Assembly: GCA_963832305.1 (NCBI GenBank)
Contig: CAWHTU010000014.1
Span: 124,001 to 188,000, forward strand
Direction of reading: 5' to 3'
DNA from: Roseiarcus sp963832305
GTDB lineage: Bacteria; Pseudomonadota; Alphaproteobacteria; Rhizobiales; Beijerinckiaceae
Length of the DNA stretch: 64,000 bases
Shown piece by piece: positions 27,798 to 37,733 of the stretch (the stretch's first letter is position 1; every line of letters begins with the position of its first letter). The notes beneath the pieces were generated by a model. The model saw nothing but the letters and a program-made list of their open reading frames with translations, had not been told where the DNA came from and made no database searches. The translations under genes and the position numbers were made by a program.

Positions 27798-29372
27798 TCA
27801 ACGGGCGAGGCGAAGCGCGCCGAGCGCGCGTTTGAGCAGGGCCGCAGGCATCGCCTGAGTGAGCGACAAGCCCGCGCCGAGAGCGGGAAAGTAAACCGCG
27901 ACCCCGATCGCGATCAGCGCCAGGAGCCGCGCTTCGCGGGCGAAGCGCGGGAGATGCGCCAGGAGCCTTGCGAGCGGCGCATCAGCGAGCGTCAGCGCCA
28001 GCGCAAGCGCCCCCGCCGCGAACAGCGTCGCGGCGAAGGTCGCGAGCAGGCGCGCGTCGGGCGCCGTCCAGCCGCGGCGCCTTGCGAGCGCGAACACGCC
28101 GGCGACTTTGATCCACAGGCCCACCGCGGTCGCGAGCGCGAGCCCTGGCGCTCCGAGCGGCCGGAAGAGGGCGATCTTGAGCGCCACGTTGACCGCAACG
28201 CCGACGAGCGTGACCTTCATCGGCGTCGCCGTGTCGCCGCGCGACAGAAAGCTCGCGGATGTGATCCGGTCGACCAGCAGCGCCGGCATGCCAAGCGCGT
28301 AGGCCGCGAGCACGCCCGCGGCCTGATGGGTCGCGTTGGCTTTGAACGCGCCGTGCTCGAAGGCGACGGCGATGATGAGGTCGGGAATGAGAAGAAAGGC
28401 GACCACGAACGGAGCGCCGAGCGCCAGCGTCAGCGACGCGGCGCGGTTCTGGGCCGCAAGCGCGCCCCGTTCGTCGCCGAGGGTCACAAGGGCCGACATC
28501 TCCCGGAGGAGCACCGAGCCGGTGGCGATCACAATGACGCCGCCGGGCAATTGATAGAGTCGGTCGGCGTAGCTGATCGCGGAGAGGCCGCCGGTCGGAA
28601 GCAGCGAACCGACGATCTGGTCGGCGAGCGCGCCAATCTGGTAGCTCGCCGAAATGCCGATCGCCGGCCCCAACATCCAGAAGAAGCGCCGGATGTCCGG
28701 GGTCCAGCGCGGCCAGGTCAGCCGCTCAAGCAGCCCGCGTCGGCGCGCGTCAGCCATGACGATGACAAGCTGGGTCGCGCCGGAAGCGAGAAAGCCCCAG
28801 CTCGCCATGCTCGCCACCCCCGGCGAGAGCTTCGGAAAGAAGGCGGCGAAGGCCAGAAATGCGATCATGCATACATTGGCCGCAGCAGGCGCGAAAGCAG
28901 GCGAGCCCCAGGCGTTGTTGGCGTTAAGCGTGCCCTGATGCAGCGCGAACACGGCAATGAAGGCGATATAGGGGAACATGATGCGCGACATCGCCACGGC
29001 CTGAGCGAACTTGTCAGGCTGGCTGACGAAGCCGGGCGAGGTCAGCCGCACCAGTAGCGGCATGTCGAGATAGACAAGCCCGAGCAAAGCGATCTGCGAC
29101 AGGATGAGAAGCGTGAACACTTGGCTCGCGAATCGGCCCGCCTCCTCGGGGCCCGACGCTTCGAGCACGCGGGTGTAGGTCGGCAGATAGGCGGCGTTGA
29201 ACGACCCCTCGCCGAAGATCTGGCGAAACTGGTTGGGAAGCTTGATCGCCGCGACGTAAGCATCGTTGAGCGCGCCGCCGCCCAAAAGCGCGGCGAGCGC
29301 CATATCGCGCAGGAAACCCGTCAGCCGCGAGGCGATGGTCCAGCCGCCGACCAGGAAGATGTTGCGGTACAT
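27798..29372 (-). CDS. murJ: lipid II flippase MurJ
   Basis: A 524-residue membrane protein with about 14 predicted TM segments that flips lipid II across the inner membrane for peptidoglycan synthesis. The start MYRNIFLVGGWTIASRLTGF at 29372 is the classic MurJ/MviN N-terminus, and GEGSFNAAYLP near residues 60-70 is the family signature. The frame is open upstream but the extra residues are not MurJ-like. It follows galK on the same strand after 108 bases; no functional tie. Confidence 0.96.
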   Translation of the reverse strand: MYRNIFLVGGWTIASRLTGFLRDMALAALLGGGALNDAYVAAIKLPNQFRQIFGEGSFNAAYLPTYTRVLEASGPEEAGRFASQVFTLLILSQIALLGLVYLDMPLLVRLTSPGFVSQPDKFAQAVAMSRIMFPYIAFIAVFALHQGTLNANNAWGSPAFAPAAANVCMIAFLAFAAFFPKLSPGVASMASWGFLASGATQLVIVMADARRRGLLERLTWPRWTPDIRRFFWMLGPAIGISASYQIGALADQIVGSLLPTGGLSAISYADRLYQLPGGVIVIATGSVLLREMSALVTLGDERGALAAQNRAASLTLALGAPFVVAFLLIPDLIIAVAFEHGAFKANATHQAAGVLAAYALGMPALLVDRITSASFLSRGDTATPMKVTLVGVAVNVALKIALFRPLGAPGLALATAVGLWIKVAGVFALARRRGWTAPDARLLATFAATLFAAGALALALTLADAPLARLLAHLPRFAREARLLALIAIGVAVYFPALGAGLSLTQAMPAALLKRALGALRLAR

Positions 29373-29452
29373 CGCCCCCGGTTTAGCCGGATTCGCAGTG
29401 CGCCTGAAATCGGGCCATCGCGGCAGTGAGCCGACCCCTTCTCCGGCGGCGC

Positions 29453-30745
29453 TCACCTGGGGCAGGGCGGAAGTCCGGGCCGCCCGCATTCTTTCGCCTC
29501 CGGCCTCCCTTCCGGCCTGGGTTGCGCCCCAGGCGGTCGCTCGAACCGCTGCATCCCGTTCTGCGGGCCCTGCCTCAACGGATTTTCACTCGGCGGTCGC
29601 CTTTCTTCGATTTTCGGCGCGTTGGCCGGCGACTCGGGCCCGCCAGGTTGGCCGACAATCGCGGGCCTTTCCTCGATCCTGGGCGCGTTCCGCGGCGCTT
29701 CGGACCTGACCGGCTGCCCGACATTCGCCGGCCTTTCCTCGAGCCTGCGCGTGCTAGGCTGCATCTCGGGCGTGACGGGCTGCCCAGCGGCAGGCAGTTT
29801 TTTCTCAGCCCTTGGCGCGCTGGGCGGCGGTTCGGTCTTGATTGGCTGCCCGTGGGCAGGCGGCCGTTCATCGGTCCTTGGCGCGTTGGGCGCGGCTTCA
29901 TTCCTGACGGGCTGCTCGTTGGACCGGGGACTTTCCTTTGGCGGGGGCTCGCCGGCTCCCGCCGGGGAGGGCGCGGTCTCCGCAGCCTTGCCCGCGGCCT
30001 TCGCCGGCACAACACCCTTGCCTTTGAACTCGCCGGGGCGTGGCGTCGCGGCGATCGCCGGCCTGCCCTGGTTCGTGGACATGAACTGCTCGCCTCTCAT
30101 GCTGGAGGCGCGCGCCTGGTCGACTTGCTGCCTCGTCGGCCGGAGGTGCGCTTCCTTCTCGGCCAGCAGTTCCTCGTTGGTCGGGTTGGCAGCAATTCCG
30201 CCCGCCCCGCCGTTGAAGCTCACGCGATTGCCGCTCGTACTGTTGACGATCGCCTGGTTGTAGACGTTCGCGACGTGATCAGCGCCGAGGTTATTCGCCG
30301 CGCTATTGTAAAAATACCGGCCGTCGTTCCATCGGCCGCCAAAATAGCCCGCGCCGTTATAGCCGTAGCCATAGTCGACGCCGCCGTAAAACCCGACATG
30401 CGGGCCCCAGTAGCCGGGCCTGAAGGCGTAGACGCCGCCGACGAAGGCCCAGTAGCCGGGTGTCCACAGCAATCCCGGCTGCGGCGGCTCCACCCAGGCG
30501 CCGGGTACCCAATAGTAATCGTAATTGTTCCAGGCCCAGTAGCCGGGCGTCCAATAGTAGCCGGGGGCGGGAAGAGGCGGCTGATCGTACTCGGGCAATG
30601 GCGGCGGCGGCTCGTCGGCCTGAATCACGTATCCCCCGCTTGGCGCGCAAGCGCAGGTCTGGGCGAGGGCCGCCGGGTCGATCCCGGCCGAGAGTGGCCA
30701 GGATCCGATCAGCAGGGCGGCGATCCCGTCCCTCAGCCGACGCAT
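29453..30745 (-). CDS. secreted YXWGXW-type repeat protein with a Pro-rich repetitive tail
   Basis: A 430-residue exported protein. A signal peptide (MRRLRDGIAALLIGSWPLSA) is followed by aromatic repeats of the YXWGXW family: YYWTPGYWAW, YYWVPGAWVEPP, LLWTPGYWAF, YAFRPGYWGP. A second half is Pro/Arg/Glu-rich and made of imperfect repeats of about 22 residues (APRxEERPA.VGQPV patterns). The chosen start is 30745; the frame is open further up without a signal peptide. YXWGXW proteins are common in proteobacterial envelopes with no defined role. It shares its strand with murJ, 80 bases downstream. Confidence 0.8.
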   Translation of the reverse strand: MRRLRDGIAALLIGSWPLSAGIDPAALAQTCACAPSGGYVIQADEPPPPLPEYDQPPLPAPGYYWTPGYWAWNNYDYYWVPGAWVEPPQPGLLWTPGYWAFVGGVYAFRPGYWGPHVGFYGGVDYGYGYNGAGYFGGRWNDGRYFYNSAANNLGADHVANVYNQAIVNSTSGNRVSFNGGAGGIAANPTNEELLAEKEAHLRPTRQQVDQARASSMRGEQFMSTNQGRPAIAATPRPGEFKGKGVVPAKAAGKAAETAPSPAGAGEPPPKESPRSNEQPVRNEAAPNAPRTDERPPAHGQPIKTEPPPSAPRAEKKLPAAGQPVTPEMQPSTRRLEERPANVGQPVRSEAPRNAPRIEERPAIVGQPGGPESPANAPKIEERRPPSENPLRQGPQNGMQRFERPPGAQPRPEGRPEAKECGRPGLPPCPR

Positions 30746-30903
30746 CGTCAGGTTCCTTTCTGCGCGCAGCGCGCGCAGGGTTCGGGCGATCGGCGCGAGA
30801 GCAACACGCCGTCGGTTAACGCAAGTTCTTGAATACGATAGCGCGATAGACCGCTTGTTTTTCGGCGATTGCATGACGCGGACGAGGCGGCCGGGCGCAG
30901 GAC
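30746..30903. other. intergenic region
   Basis: 158 bases between the stop of the PLP enzyme gene and the start of the secreted repeat protein, both on the minus strand. Nothing beyond a probable promoter for the latter can be suggested. Confidence 0.3.
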
Positions 30904-32052
30904 CTACCCCCCGGTCAGGGCGTCATCTATATCGCGCCAGAGGTCCTCGACATCCTCGACGCCGGCGGAGAGCCTGAGCAAATCCGGCGGACAGGGCGAG
31001 CCCTCGCCCTCGATCGAGGCGCGATGTTCGATGAGCGATTCGACGCCGCCAAGCGAGGTCGCACGCTTCCATAGGCGAACCCGCGCGCCGGTCGCGATCG
31101 CCGCCTCGGCGCCGTCGCGCACGCGGATCGAAAGCATGCCGCCAAAGCCGCCCTTCATCTGCCGACGCGCAACATCATGGGCAGGATGATGCGGCAGACC
31201 GGGATAAAGGACGCTCGAGACGGCCGCGTGGTTCGAAAGTCGGGTCGCGAGCTCCATCGCGTTGTCGCAAGCGGCGCGGACCCGCAAGTCCAGGGTACGC
31301 AATCCCCGGATCAAGAGGAACGCCTCGAACGGATGCAGGATCATTCCGTGCTTATGCCGGATCGTTCGCGCTCGCGCGCACAGCGCGTCGTCGCGGGCGA
31401 AGCACAGAGCCCCGGCGATCACATCGGAATGGCCGTTGAGGTATTTGGTCGCCGAGTGCATCACCACGTCAGCGCCCAGGGCAAGCGGCCGGGTGAGGAT
31501 CGGCGTCGCGCAGGTCGAGTCGACTGCGAGAGCCGCCCCCGCTGCGTGGGCGATGCGCGAAGCGCCCTCAATATCGGTGACGCTCCAAAGTGGATTGCTC
31601 GGCGTCTCGAGCCAGACGAGCCTGGTCTCGCCCGGCTTCACCGCCCGCGCCAGCGCCTGCAAATCCTCTGTCTCGACGAAATCGACGCTGATTCCGAAGG
31701 CGGGCGCTTCGCTGGCGAGCCAGGCGCGAAGCGCCCAATACATGCCCTTGGCTGCGACCACACTAGCGCCCGGTCCGAGACTCAGAAAAAGTGCGATCGC
31801 CGCCGACATGCCCGAGCCGAGGGCGAGAGTCGCCGCGGCGCCCTCGAGCGCCCCGATCACCTCTTCCGCCTCGCGCACCGTCTCGTTGTCCGGACGGCCG
31901 TATACATTGCCGCTGCGATAGAGATTATCGGGGTCGCGCTCGAAGGTGGTGGCGAGATGGATGGGCGGCACGATGGCCCGGGTTCTCTCGTCGATGCGGC
32001 CCAAAGCCTGGGCGGCGACGGTGCGCGGACTTAAGGGCCATTGCTCGGTCAT
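30904..32052 (-). CDS. cystathionine gamma-synthase/lyase-type PLP enzyme
   Basis: A 382-residue Cys/Met-metabolism PLP-dependent enzyme (MetB/MetC/MetZ family). The PLP lysine lies in MHSATKYLNGHSDVIAGA; YGRPDNETV and LALGSGMSAA supply cofactor contacts; WLETPSNPL is the substrate-binding region. It interconverts homocysteine, cystathionine and cysteine or eliminates sulfur from them; the exact reaction cannot be read from sequence. Its ATG overlaps the stop of the UbiH-type gene by four bases (ATGA). Confidence 0.9.
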   Translation of the reverse strand: MTEQWPLSPRTVAAQALGRIDERTRAIVPPIHLATTFERDPDNLYRSGNVYGRPDNETVREAEEVIGALEGAAATLALGSGMSAAIALFLSLGPGASVVAAKGMYWALRAWLASEAPAFGISVDFVETEDLQALARAVKPGETRLVWLETPSNPLWSVTDIEGASRIAHAAGAALAVDSTCATPILTRPLALGADVVMHSATKYLNGHSDVIAGALCFARDDALCARARTIRHKHGMILHPFEAFLLIRGLRTLDLRVRAACDNAMELATRLSNHAAVSSVLYPGLPHHPAHDVARRQMKGGFGGMLSIRVRDGAEAAIATGARVRLWKRATSLGGVESLIEHRASIEGEGSPCPPDLLRLSAGVEDVEDLWRDIDDALTGG

Positions 32053-33275
32053 AGCGCGAGCCCCCTCAAAAGCTTCGGCGCGCCATGGCGCGCGCCGCCG
32101 GCCTCCGCAATCAGCATGTCCTTGAGCGCCGGGGCGCGATCGACGATGCGAAGGCCGAGGTCGCGGACGAAGCGAAGCGCCGCGGAGTCGTTGGAGAACA
32201 TGCGGTTGAGCGAATCGAGGCCGAGTCCGCCGGCCGTAACGTCGAAGCGTCGGCGGCGTTCATAGGCGGCGAGCGGCTCGCGCACGCCTGGATCGAGGCC
32301 GAGCCGCATCTCTCCGACAATCGTCTCGGCGAGCGCCGCCACGTCGCGCAGACCGAGGTTCAGGCCTTGCCCGGCAAGCGGATGGACGACATGGGCGGCG
32401 TCGCCGATGAGGGCCAGCCGCTCGCCGACAAAACGCCGCGCGACCTGGAAGCGGAACGGAAAAGCCTCCACGCGCGAAGCGAGGCGGATCTGCCCCAATT
32501 TGGGCGTGAAGCGCAGTTCGAGCTCGCGCGTGAGCTCCTCGGGGTCGAGCTCGAGGAGGGCGCGGGCGTCGGCGCGCCGTTCGTTCCAGACTATGCTCGA
32601 CTGGCGGCCCGGAAGCGGCAGGATCGCGAACGGGCCGGCGGGCAAGAAATGCTGCTCCGCACGGCCTTCATGCTCGCGCTCGTGGGCGATGGTGGCGACG
32701 ATGCCGGCCTGATCGTAGTCCCAGCCAACCGTCGCGACGCCCGCAAGCGCGACAAGCTTCGAACGCGCGCCGTCAGCGGCGACCGCAAGGCGGGCGCGCA
32801 ATGAGCGGCCATCGCTGAGCCCCAGAGAGGCGACGCGCTTGCCCGGGGACCAGTGGACGACCGATGCCGTGAGGCGCTGGACCTCGAGCCTCTCGCAGAG
32901 CGCCGCAAGCGCGCCGACGACATCGTCGTTGAACGCCATGTGTGCGAGCGGACCGCCGCTTTTTGCTTCGAAATGGAGATGTGCGGGGCGGACGGCGTCG
33001 CGCGTCCTGCCGTCCGTGATCGCCATCTCGCGGATCGCTTGCGCCTTGGCCCCGATCGCCCGCCAGGCGCCGACGCGCTCGAGCAGGCGGCGCGGCCCGT
33101 CGGCGATCGCGACCGTCCGGAGCCGCGCTGTGGTCGCAGCCGGCGGGGGCGCCGGATCGATGATGGCGATCGAGACGCCGCCGCCCATCGCCTGCTTGAC
33201 CGCAGCGGCCAGCGCGAGGCCCGAGGCGCCCGCGCCGGCGATGACAAGGTCGAAGATTGGAGGTGGTTCGGACAC
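32049..33275 (-). CDS. UbiH/UbiF/VisC-type FAD-dependent hydroxylase
   Basis: A 408-residue flavin monooxygenase of ubiquinone synthesis. The dinucleotide-binding motif FDLVIAGAGASGLALAAAV opens the protein; the GD motif LIGDAAHVVHPLAGQGLNLG near residue 305 is diagnostic. Start chosen: GTG 33275, preceded by GGAGAG and placing the Rossmann motif near residue 8, as in the family; an ATG at 33362 would add 29 residues. Which ring position it hydroxylates cannot be told. Its stop overlaps the PLP-enzyme start. Confidence 0.92.
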   Translation of the reverse strand: MSEPPPIFDLVIAGAGASGLALAAAVKQAMGGGVSIAIIDPAPPPAATTARLRTVAIADGPRRLLERVGAWRAIGAKAQAIREMAITDGRTRDAVRPAHLHFEAKSGGPLAHMAFNDDVVGALAALCERLEVQRLTASVVHWSPGKRVASLGLSDGRSLRARLAVAADGARSKLVALAGVATVGWDYDQAGIVATIAHEREHEGRAEQHFLPAGPFAILPLPGRQSSIVWNERRADARALLELDPEELTRELELRFTPKLGQIRLASRVEAFPFRFQVARRFVGERLALIGDAAHVVHPLAGQGLNLGLRDVAALAETIVGEMRLGLDPGVREPLAAYERRRRFDVTAGGLGLDSLNRMFSNDSAALRFVRDLGLRIVDRAPALKDMLIAEAGGARHGAPKLLRGLAL

Positions 33276-33624
33276 GAGCTCTCCAGTGAGCGGCGTATTG
33301 TCGGATGTTTGCGGCAAGGGCGCAATCGGCGGAACAGTCAGCGCAACGGGGAACAGGATCATCCGAGGCGGAGCTTGCGCCCGTCCTGAGCAGGGTGTGA
33401 CGGCCGTCACTGCCTTGGACCTTTCTGGGACATATCCGAAGGTCAATTGGCGTACTTCCCTTGCGACCTTGACCACAGCCGCCTAGGGTGAAATGTTGTT
33501 TCCGAAACGTTGTGATTGGCCAGGACGCAACACAACCGACGGGTTGATTCTGTTGGCCGGGGGGCGTAGTGACTTACGTAAGGTCATCACTGGCGATGAC
33601 GCATGCCACGGCTGGGTTGATTTC
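33276..33624. other. divergent promoter region with palindromes
   Basis: About 350 bases between the UbiH-type gene and the PEP-CTERM gene. It contains the perfect 10-base palindrome CTTACGTAAG (33573-33582) within a wider imperfect dyad, and next to it an inverted repeat GTCATC (33583-33588)/GATGAC (33595-33600). These lie 25-50 bases before the PEP-CTERM ATG. No gene is supported. Confidence 0.5.
33573..33600. promoter_or_regulatory. overlapping palindromes upstream of the PEP-CTERM gene
   Basis: CTTACGTAAG is a perfect palindrome at 33573-33582, directly followed by GTCATC-N6-GATGAC. Both are within 55 bases of the start codon, where an operator or a 5'-UTR hairpin would lie. Regulation by a dimeric protein is inference. 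Confidence 0.4.
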
Positions 33625-34389
33625 ATGGCGACGCTGATCGCGCGATCCGTTCTCGCCGGGGCTGTCGGCGTTGCCGTGCTGTACGAAGCGGCGATGTGCG
33701 AACCTGCGCATGCAGTGGTGCAGCCGCTTGCATTTGTCGGTACGGCGAGCCTACACCCAGTCTTGGAACTGTTCGACAGCTCCGGAACCTTGGTCGCCAC
33801 CGTGTCCACCAGCAGCCCGCTCGGCGTCTTTCAGGGTTTTATCAGCAACAGCGACCCGTCGGTCATACCCTCCATCGGCGGTCCAAAGGGGACAAATACA
33901 AGCTATGCGGCCGGCTCCTACAACGGCATGCTGCTTGTCGATTATTTGGGTTTCAACCTGGCCAGCCTCCCCTCGACGGTCACCTCGATCACCTCTGCGA
34001 CATTGGTTATGGACTCGGGTCAGGTCAGCACCGGCGGTGTGACATACACTTTGTTCGGCGCCACACAGTGGGTTACCGAGTTAGAGACGCCGGGCGATCA
34101 GAACGCGGCTCTCTACGCGAACTTGGTCAATGGGGTGAGCACCGACTTCTACGACTCCGTCGAGATTGGCGCTTCTATGACGCCGGTTACGCTATTGCTC
34201 AACGCAGCTGCGGTGAGCGACATCAATACGGCGATCGAGAGCAAGGGGGTATTCGCGGTCGGCGGCCAGGTTTCGGGGGTGGCCGTTGTGCCGGAACCCT
34301 CGACCTGGGTGATGTTGTTGGCCGGCTTCGCCGGACTTGGCGCCGTTGCACGCCGGCGCGCGGCCAAGCGCCGAGCCGAGGTCGCGTAG
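33625..34389 (+). CDS. PEP-CTERM (PEPxxWA-type) surface protein
   Basis: A 254-residue exported protein. The N-terminus MATLIARSVLAGAVGVAVLY is a signal peptide. A beta-rich Ser/Thr/Gly body follows and the C-terminus is a sorting tag: VVPEPSTWVMLLAGFAGLGA followed by a basic RRRAAKRR tail. Such proteins are processed by an exosortase (EpsH), usually in organisms making exopolysaccharide or biofilm. No exosortase gene is in the window. The frame is open upstream to 33493; the signal peptide places the start at 33625. The body sequence has no recognised domain. Confidence 0.88.
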   Translation: MATLIARSVLAGAVGVAVLYEAAMCEPAHAVVQPLAFVGTASLHPVLELFDSSGTLVATVSTSSPLGVFQGFISNSDPSVIPSIGGPKGTNTSYAAGSYNGMLLVDYLGFNLASLPSTVTSITSATLVMDSGQVSTGGVTYTLFGATQWVTELETPGDQNAALYANLVNGVSTDFYDSVEIGASMTPVTLLLNAAAVSDINTAIESKGVFAVGGQVSGVAVVPEPSTWVMLLAGFAGLGAVARRRAAKRRAEVA

Positions 34390-34529
34390 GGCCCTTTTCG
34401 GCAGGGCCGGTTTCGGGCGCCGCTGTTCCGAGAGTCTGCCATACGCCTTGTGGCGGCGGCGTCTCGACGGGCGCGTCAGTCTCTCGCGGACATTTGACGC
34501 GCGCCCGCCAAACGGCCATCTCTGGAACC

Positions 34530-35258
34530 ATGGCTGACGTTTCATTCCCGGCCGCGTTCGGCGCGGGCCTGATCTCCTTCGTATCGCCTTGCGTGCTGCC
34601 GCTCGCCGCGCCTTATCTTTGCTATCTCGCGGGTGCGAGCGTGGAAGCGCTGGCGGACGAGAGCGAGACAAAAGCCAAACGCGACATCCTGGTCACCGCG
34701 CTCCTCTTCGTGGCCGGCTTCTCGACGGTGTTCGTTGGCCTGGGCGCCACAGCCTCCGCGCTGGGCGAACTGCTCAGGCAATGGAGCCACGCGCTGTCAA
34801 TCGCGGCCGGGATCGGCGTGATCCTGATGGGCCTGCATTTCCTCGGCGTGTTCAAGATTAGCGCGATGTTGCGCGAGAAGCGGCTCGAGATCGAGAAACC
34901 GGCGGGCGTTTGGAGCGCCTATCCGATGGGCTTTGCCTTCGCCCTCGGCTGGACGCCCTGCATTGGCCCGATCCTGGCGACTATTCTCGCCGTCGCCGGC
35001 AGCAGGGAGACGGTCGCCAGCGGCGCCCTGCTTCTGGCCGTCTACAGCCTGGGGCTCGGCCTGCCGTTCGTCCTCGCCGCCGCTGCGATCGGACCGTTCA
35101 TGCGCGCTTCGCGCCATTTGCGCAGCCAGTTCGGCCGGATCGAGAAAGCCGTCGGCATTCTTTTGGTGGCGACCGGCGTTTTGTTCCTGACCGGCGGGTT
35201 CCAGAACCTCTCCTTCTGGCTCATCGAGACTTTTCCGCAATTCGGGCAGATCGGATAG
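34530..35258 (+). CDS. ccdA: CcdA-type cytochrome c biogenesis / thiol-disulfide transporter
   Basis: A 242-residue inner-membrane protein with six TM segments, moving reducing equivalents from cytoplasmic thioredoxin to periplasmic CcmG/TlpA partners. The two functional cysteines appear in SFVSPCVLPLAAPYLCYLAG (TM1) and LGWTPCIGPILATI (TM4), the DsbD-gamma/CcdA signature. ATG 34530 is preceded by TCTGGAAC; the frame is open far upstream through another gene's shadow, so the start rests on homology. It converges on the livJ-like gene. Confidence 0.93.
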   Translation: MADVSFPAAFGAGLISFVSPCVLPLAAPYLCYLAGASVEALADESETKAKRDILVTALLFVAGFSTVFVGLGATASALGELLRQWSHALSIAAGIGVILMGLHFLGVFKISAMLREKRLEIEKPAGVWSAYPMGFAFALGWTPCIGPILATILAVAGSRETVASGALLLAVYSLGLGLPFVLAAAAIGPFMRASRHLRSQFGRIEKAVGILLVATGVLFLTGGFQNLSFWLIETFPQFGQIG

Positions 35259-35273
35259 GGGCGTCAATAAAAA

Positions 35274-35299
35274 GGAGCCCGCCGTCTCGGGCGGGCTCC
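35274..35299 (-). terminator. rho-independent terminator of the liv operon
   Basis: A perfect 10-base-pair stem (GGAGCCCGCC, 35274-35283, with GGCGGGCTCC, 35290-35299) and a six-base loop. On the minus strand the stem is followed by five T residues (forward AAAAA at 35269-35273), so it terminates the minus-strand transcript that ends with the substrate-binding protein gene. The forward side lacks a T-tract but may still slow ccdA readthrough. Confidence 0.88.
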
Positions 35300-35364
35300 C
35301 TCGGTCTCGGATCGCAGAGCGGAGACTTGCAAGACGGCGGGCGCGCCCCGCAAGTCCAGCCGGA

Positions 35365-36486
35365 TCAGGACTTGTTCTGCTGATAGGTGATCTTGCCGTC
35401 GGGCCCCTTCTCCCACGTATACCATACGTAGTCGACGCTGGTGCGGTCGCCCTTCTTGTCATAGGCGATGTCGCCGATGACAGTATGGAAGGTCTTGCCC
35501 GAATGCATGTATTCGGCGATCTTCTTCGGATCGAGCGACTTCGTCGCCTCCGCCGCCTGCTTCATGATCTGGACCGCGGCGTAGGAGTAGAGGGTGTAGG
35601 CTTCCGGATCGAAGTTCTTCGCCTTGAACTCGGCCACGACGTCCTTCGCCGCCGGATTGTTGCGCGGGTCGGGACCGAACGACATCAGCGTACCCTCAAC
35701 GCCGGGACCGCCGATCTGGGAGAACTCATTGTCGGTGATGCCGTCGCCGGACACCATGACGGTCTTCATGCCCTGGTCGCGCATCTGGCGGATGATGAGA
35801 CCGCCTTCGGTGTGCAGGCCACCCCACATCAGATAGTCGGCGCCGGATTCCTTGATCTTGGAGACGATCGCCGAATAGTCCTTTTCGCCGGTGTTCACGC
35901 CTTCGTAGAGGACTTCCTTGATGCCGAACTTATGCATGTTGTCGAGGGCGGCGTCCGCCAGACCCTTGCCGTAGGTCGTCTTGTCGTGAACGACAGCGAT
36001 CTTCTTGCCCTTGAGCTTATCGCGTGCGAGCTCGGCCCACAGCATGCCCTGCTGATCGTCGCGGCCGCAGGTTCGAAATGCGTCCCACAGCATGCGGTCG
36101 GTGACTTTGGGGTTTGTCGCCGAGGGCGTGATAAACAGGATGCCGTTCTCGGAATAGACGTCGGAGGCAGGGATCGTCACGCCGGAATTGAAATGGCCGA
36201 CGACGAACTTGACCCCGTCGCCGACGAACTTGTTGGCGACCGAGACGCCCTGCTTCGGATCGGAGACGTCGTCGCCTTGCTCGAGGGTGATCTGCTGGCC
36301 GAGGATGCCGCCTGCCTTATTGATGTCGTCGACCGCCTGCTGGGTTCCGTTGACGAGCTGGGCCCCGAAAGCTGCGTTCGGACCGGTGATTGGGCCGGCG
36401 ACGCCCATCTTGATCTGGGCGCTTGCCGCGCCGGAGAACGCCAGCGCCGCGAGAAGCGCGACGCCTGACAACCAATGTTTAGTCAT
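35365..36486 (-). CDS. livJ: branched-chain amino acid ABC transporter substrate-binding protein
   Basis: A 373-residue periplasmic binding protein (peripla_BP_6 fold). Signal peptide MTKHWLSGVALLAALAFSGA with cleavage at ASA-Q; GVAGPITGPNAAFGAQLVNG and the ligand-binding VVGHFNSGVTIPAS-INF region follow, as in LivJ/LivK. It captures Leu/Ile/Val or related substrates for the LivHMGF permease encoded directly upstream. A 144-base gap separates it from the DUF6867 gene and may carry its own promoter, common for the abundant binding protein. A strong terminator follows. Confidence 0.95.
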   Translation of the reverse strand: MTKHWLSGVALLAALAFSGAASAQIKMGVAGPITGPNAAFGAQLVNGTQQAVDDINKAGGILGQQITLEQGDDVSDPKQGVSVANKFVGDGVKFVVGHFNSGVTIPASDVYSENGILFITPSATNPKVTDRMLWDAFRTCGRDDQQGMLWAELARDKLKGKKIAVVHDKTTYGKGLADAALDNMHKFGIKEVLYEGVNTGEKDYSAIVSKIKESGADYLMWGGLHTEGGLIIRQMRDQGMKTVMVSGDGITDNEFSQIGGPGVEGTLMSFGPDPRNNPAAKDVVAEFKAKNFDPEAYTLYSYAAVQIMKQAAEATKSLDPKKIAEYMHSGKTFHTVIGDIAYDKKGDRTSVDYVWYTWEKGPDGKITYQQNKS

Positions 36487-36630
36487 TCAGTTACTCCCTT
36501 GTGTTGCGGGCGCCCGGTCCTCCCTGACGCTCGTCGGCAGAAGGAATTCCACCTTGGGCGCGGATACTTTCTCTTTTTTCGTCAAGAGTCACCTTAAAAA
36601 ACGCAGAGCTTGTGGCAGACTAGCGGGTCT
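36487..36630. other. intergenic region upstream of livJ
   Basis: 144 bases on the minus-strand operon between the DUF6867 gene and livJ. A short A/T-rich segment at about 36565-36605 fits a promoter for livJ; no hexamers are assigned. Confidence 0.35.
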
Positions 36631-36986
36631 TCAGCCATTGCCCTTCGCCCGCCAGCTGAGCCCCGAGCGGTCATAGGCCCAGGAATACTGCGTCGCCATC
36701 TGCGTCGCGCGCATCGCCCGATATCCGACCGCGCCGACGACCATTGTCCAGATGTAGGCGCTTATGAAGAGCGCGGGCGAGAGCAACGGCTCGCCGTATA
36801 GCGCATAGTGGAGGAATCGCACGCCGGCGGTGAGAAAGACCATGTAGAGCGCCAGCATCGCCAGCGGCCGCCAGGTCTGGGCCATCGCGCGCCCCGTCGC
36901 CCACGCGCCAAGCCCCCCAAGCGCAAGCGTGATGAGAACAAAAGTGAATAGGCCGTAAGGATTGTCCGACCACAGCATGCCGGCCA

Positions 36987-36987
<1 letters not shown>
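36631..36987 (-). CDS. DUF6867 family membrane protein of the liv cluster
   Basis: A 118-residue protein with three probable TM segments (about residues 13-32, 42-60, 72-92) and a C-terminal YRAMRATQMATQYSWAYDRS motif. This family is found in the branched-chain amino-acid transport cluster of many Hyphomicrobiales, right after livF. Function unknown; the position suggests a transporter accessory subunit. Its start overlaps the livF stop by one base. Confidence 0.8.
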
Positions 36988-37729
<742 letters not shown>

Positions 37730-37733
<4 letters not shown>

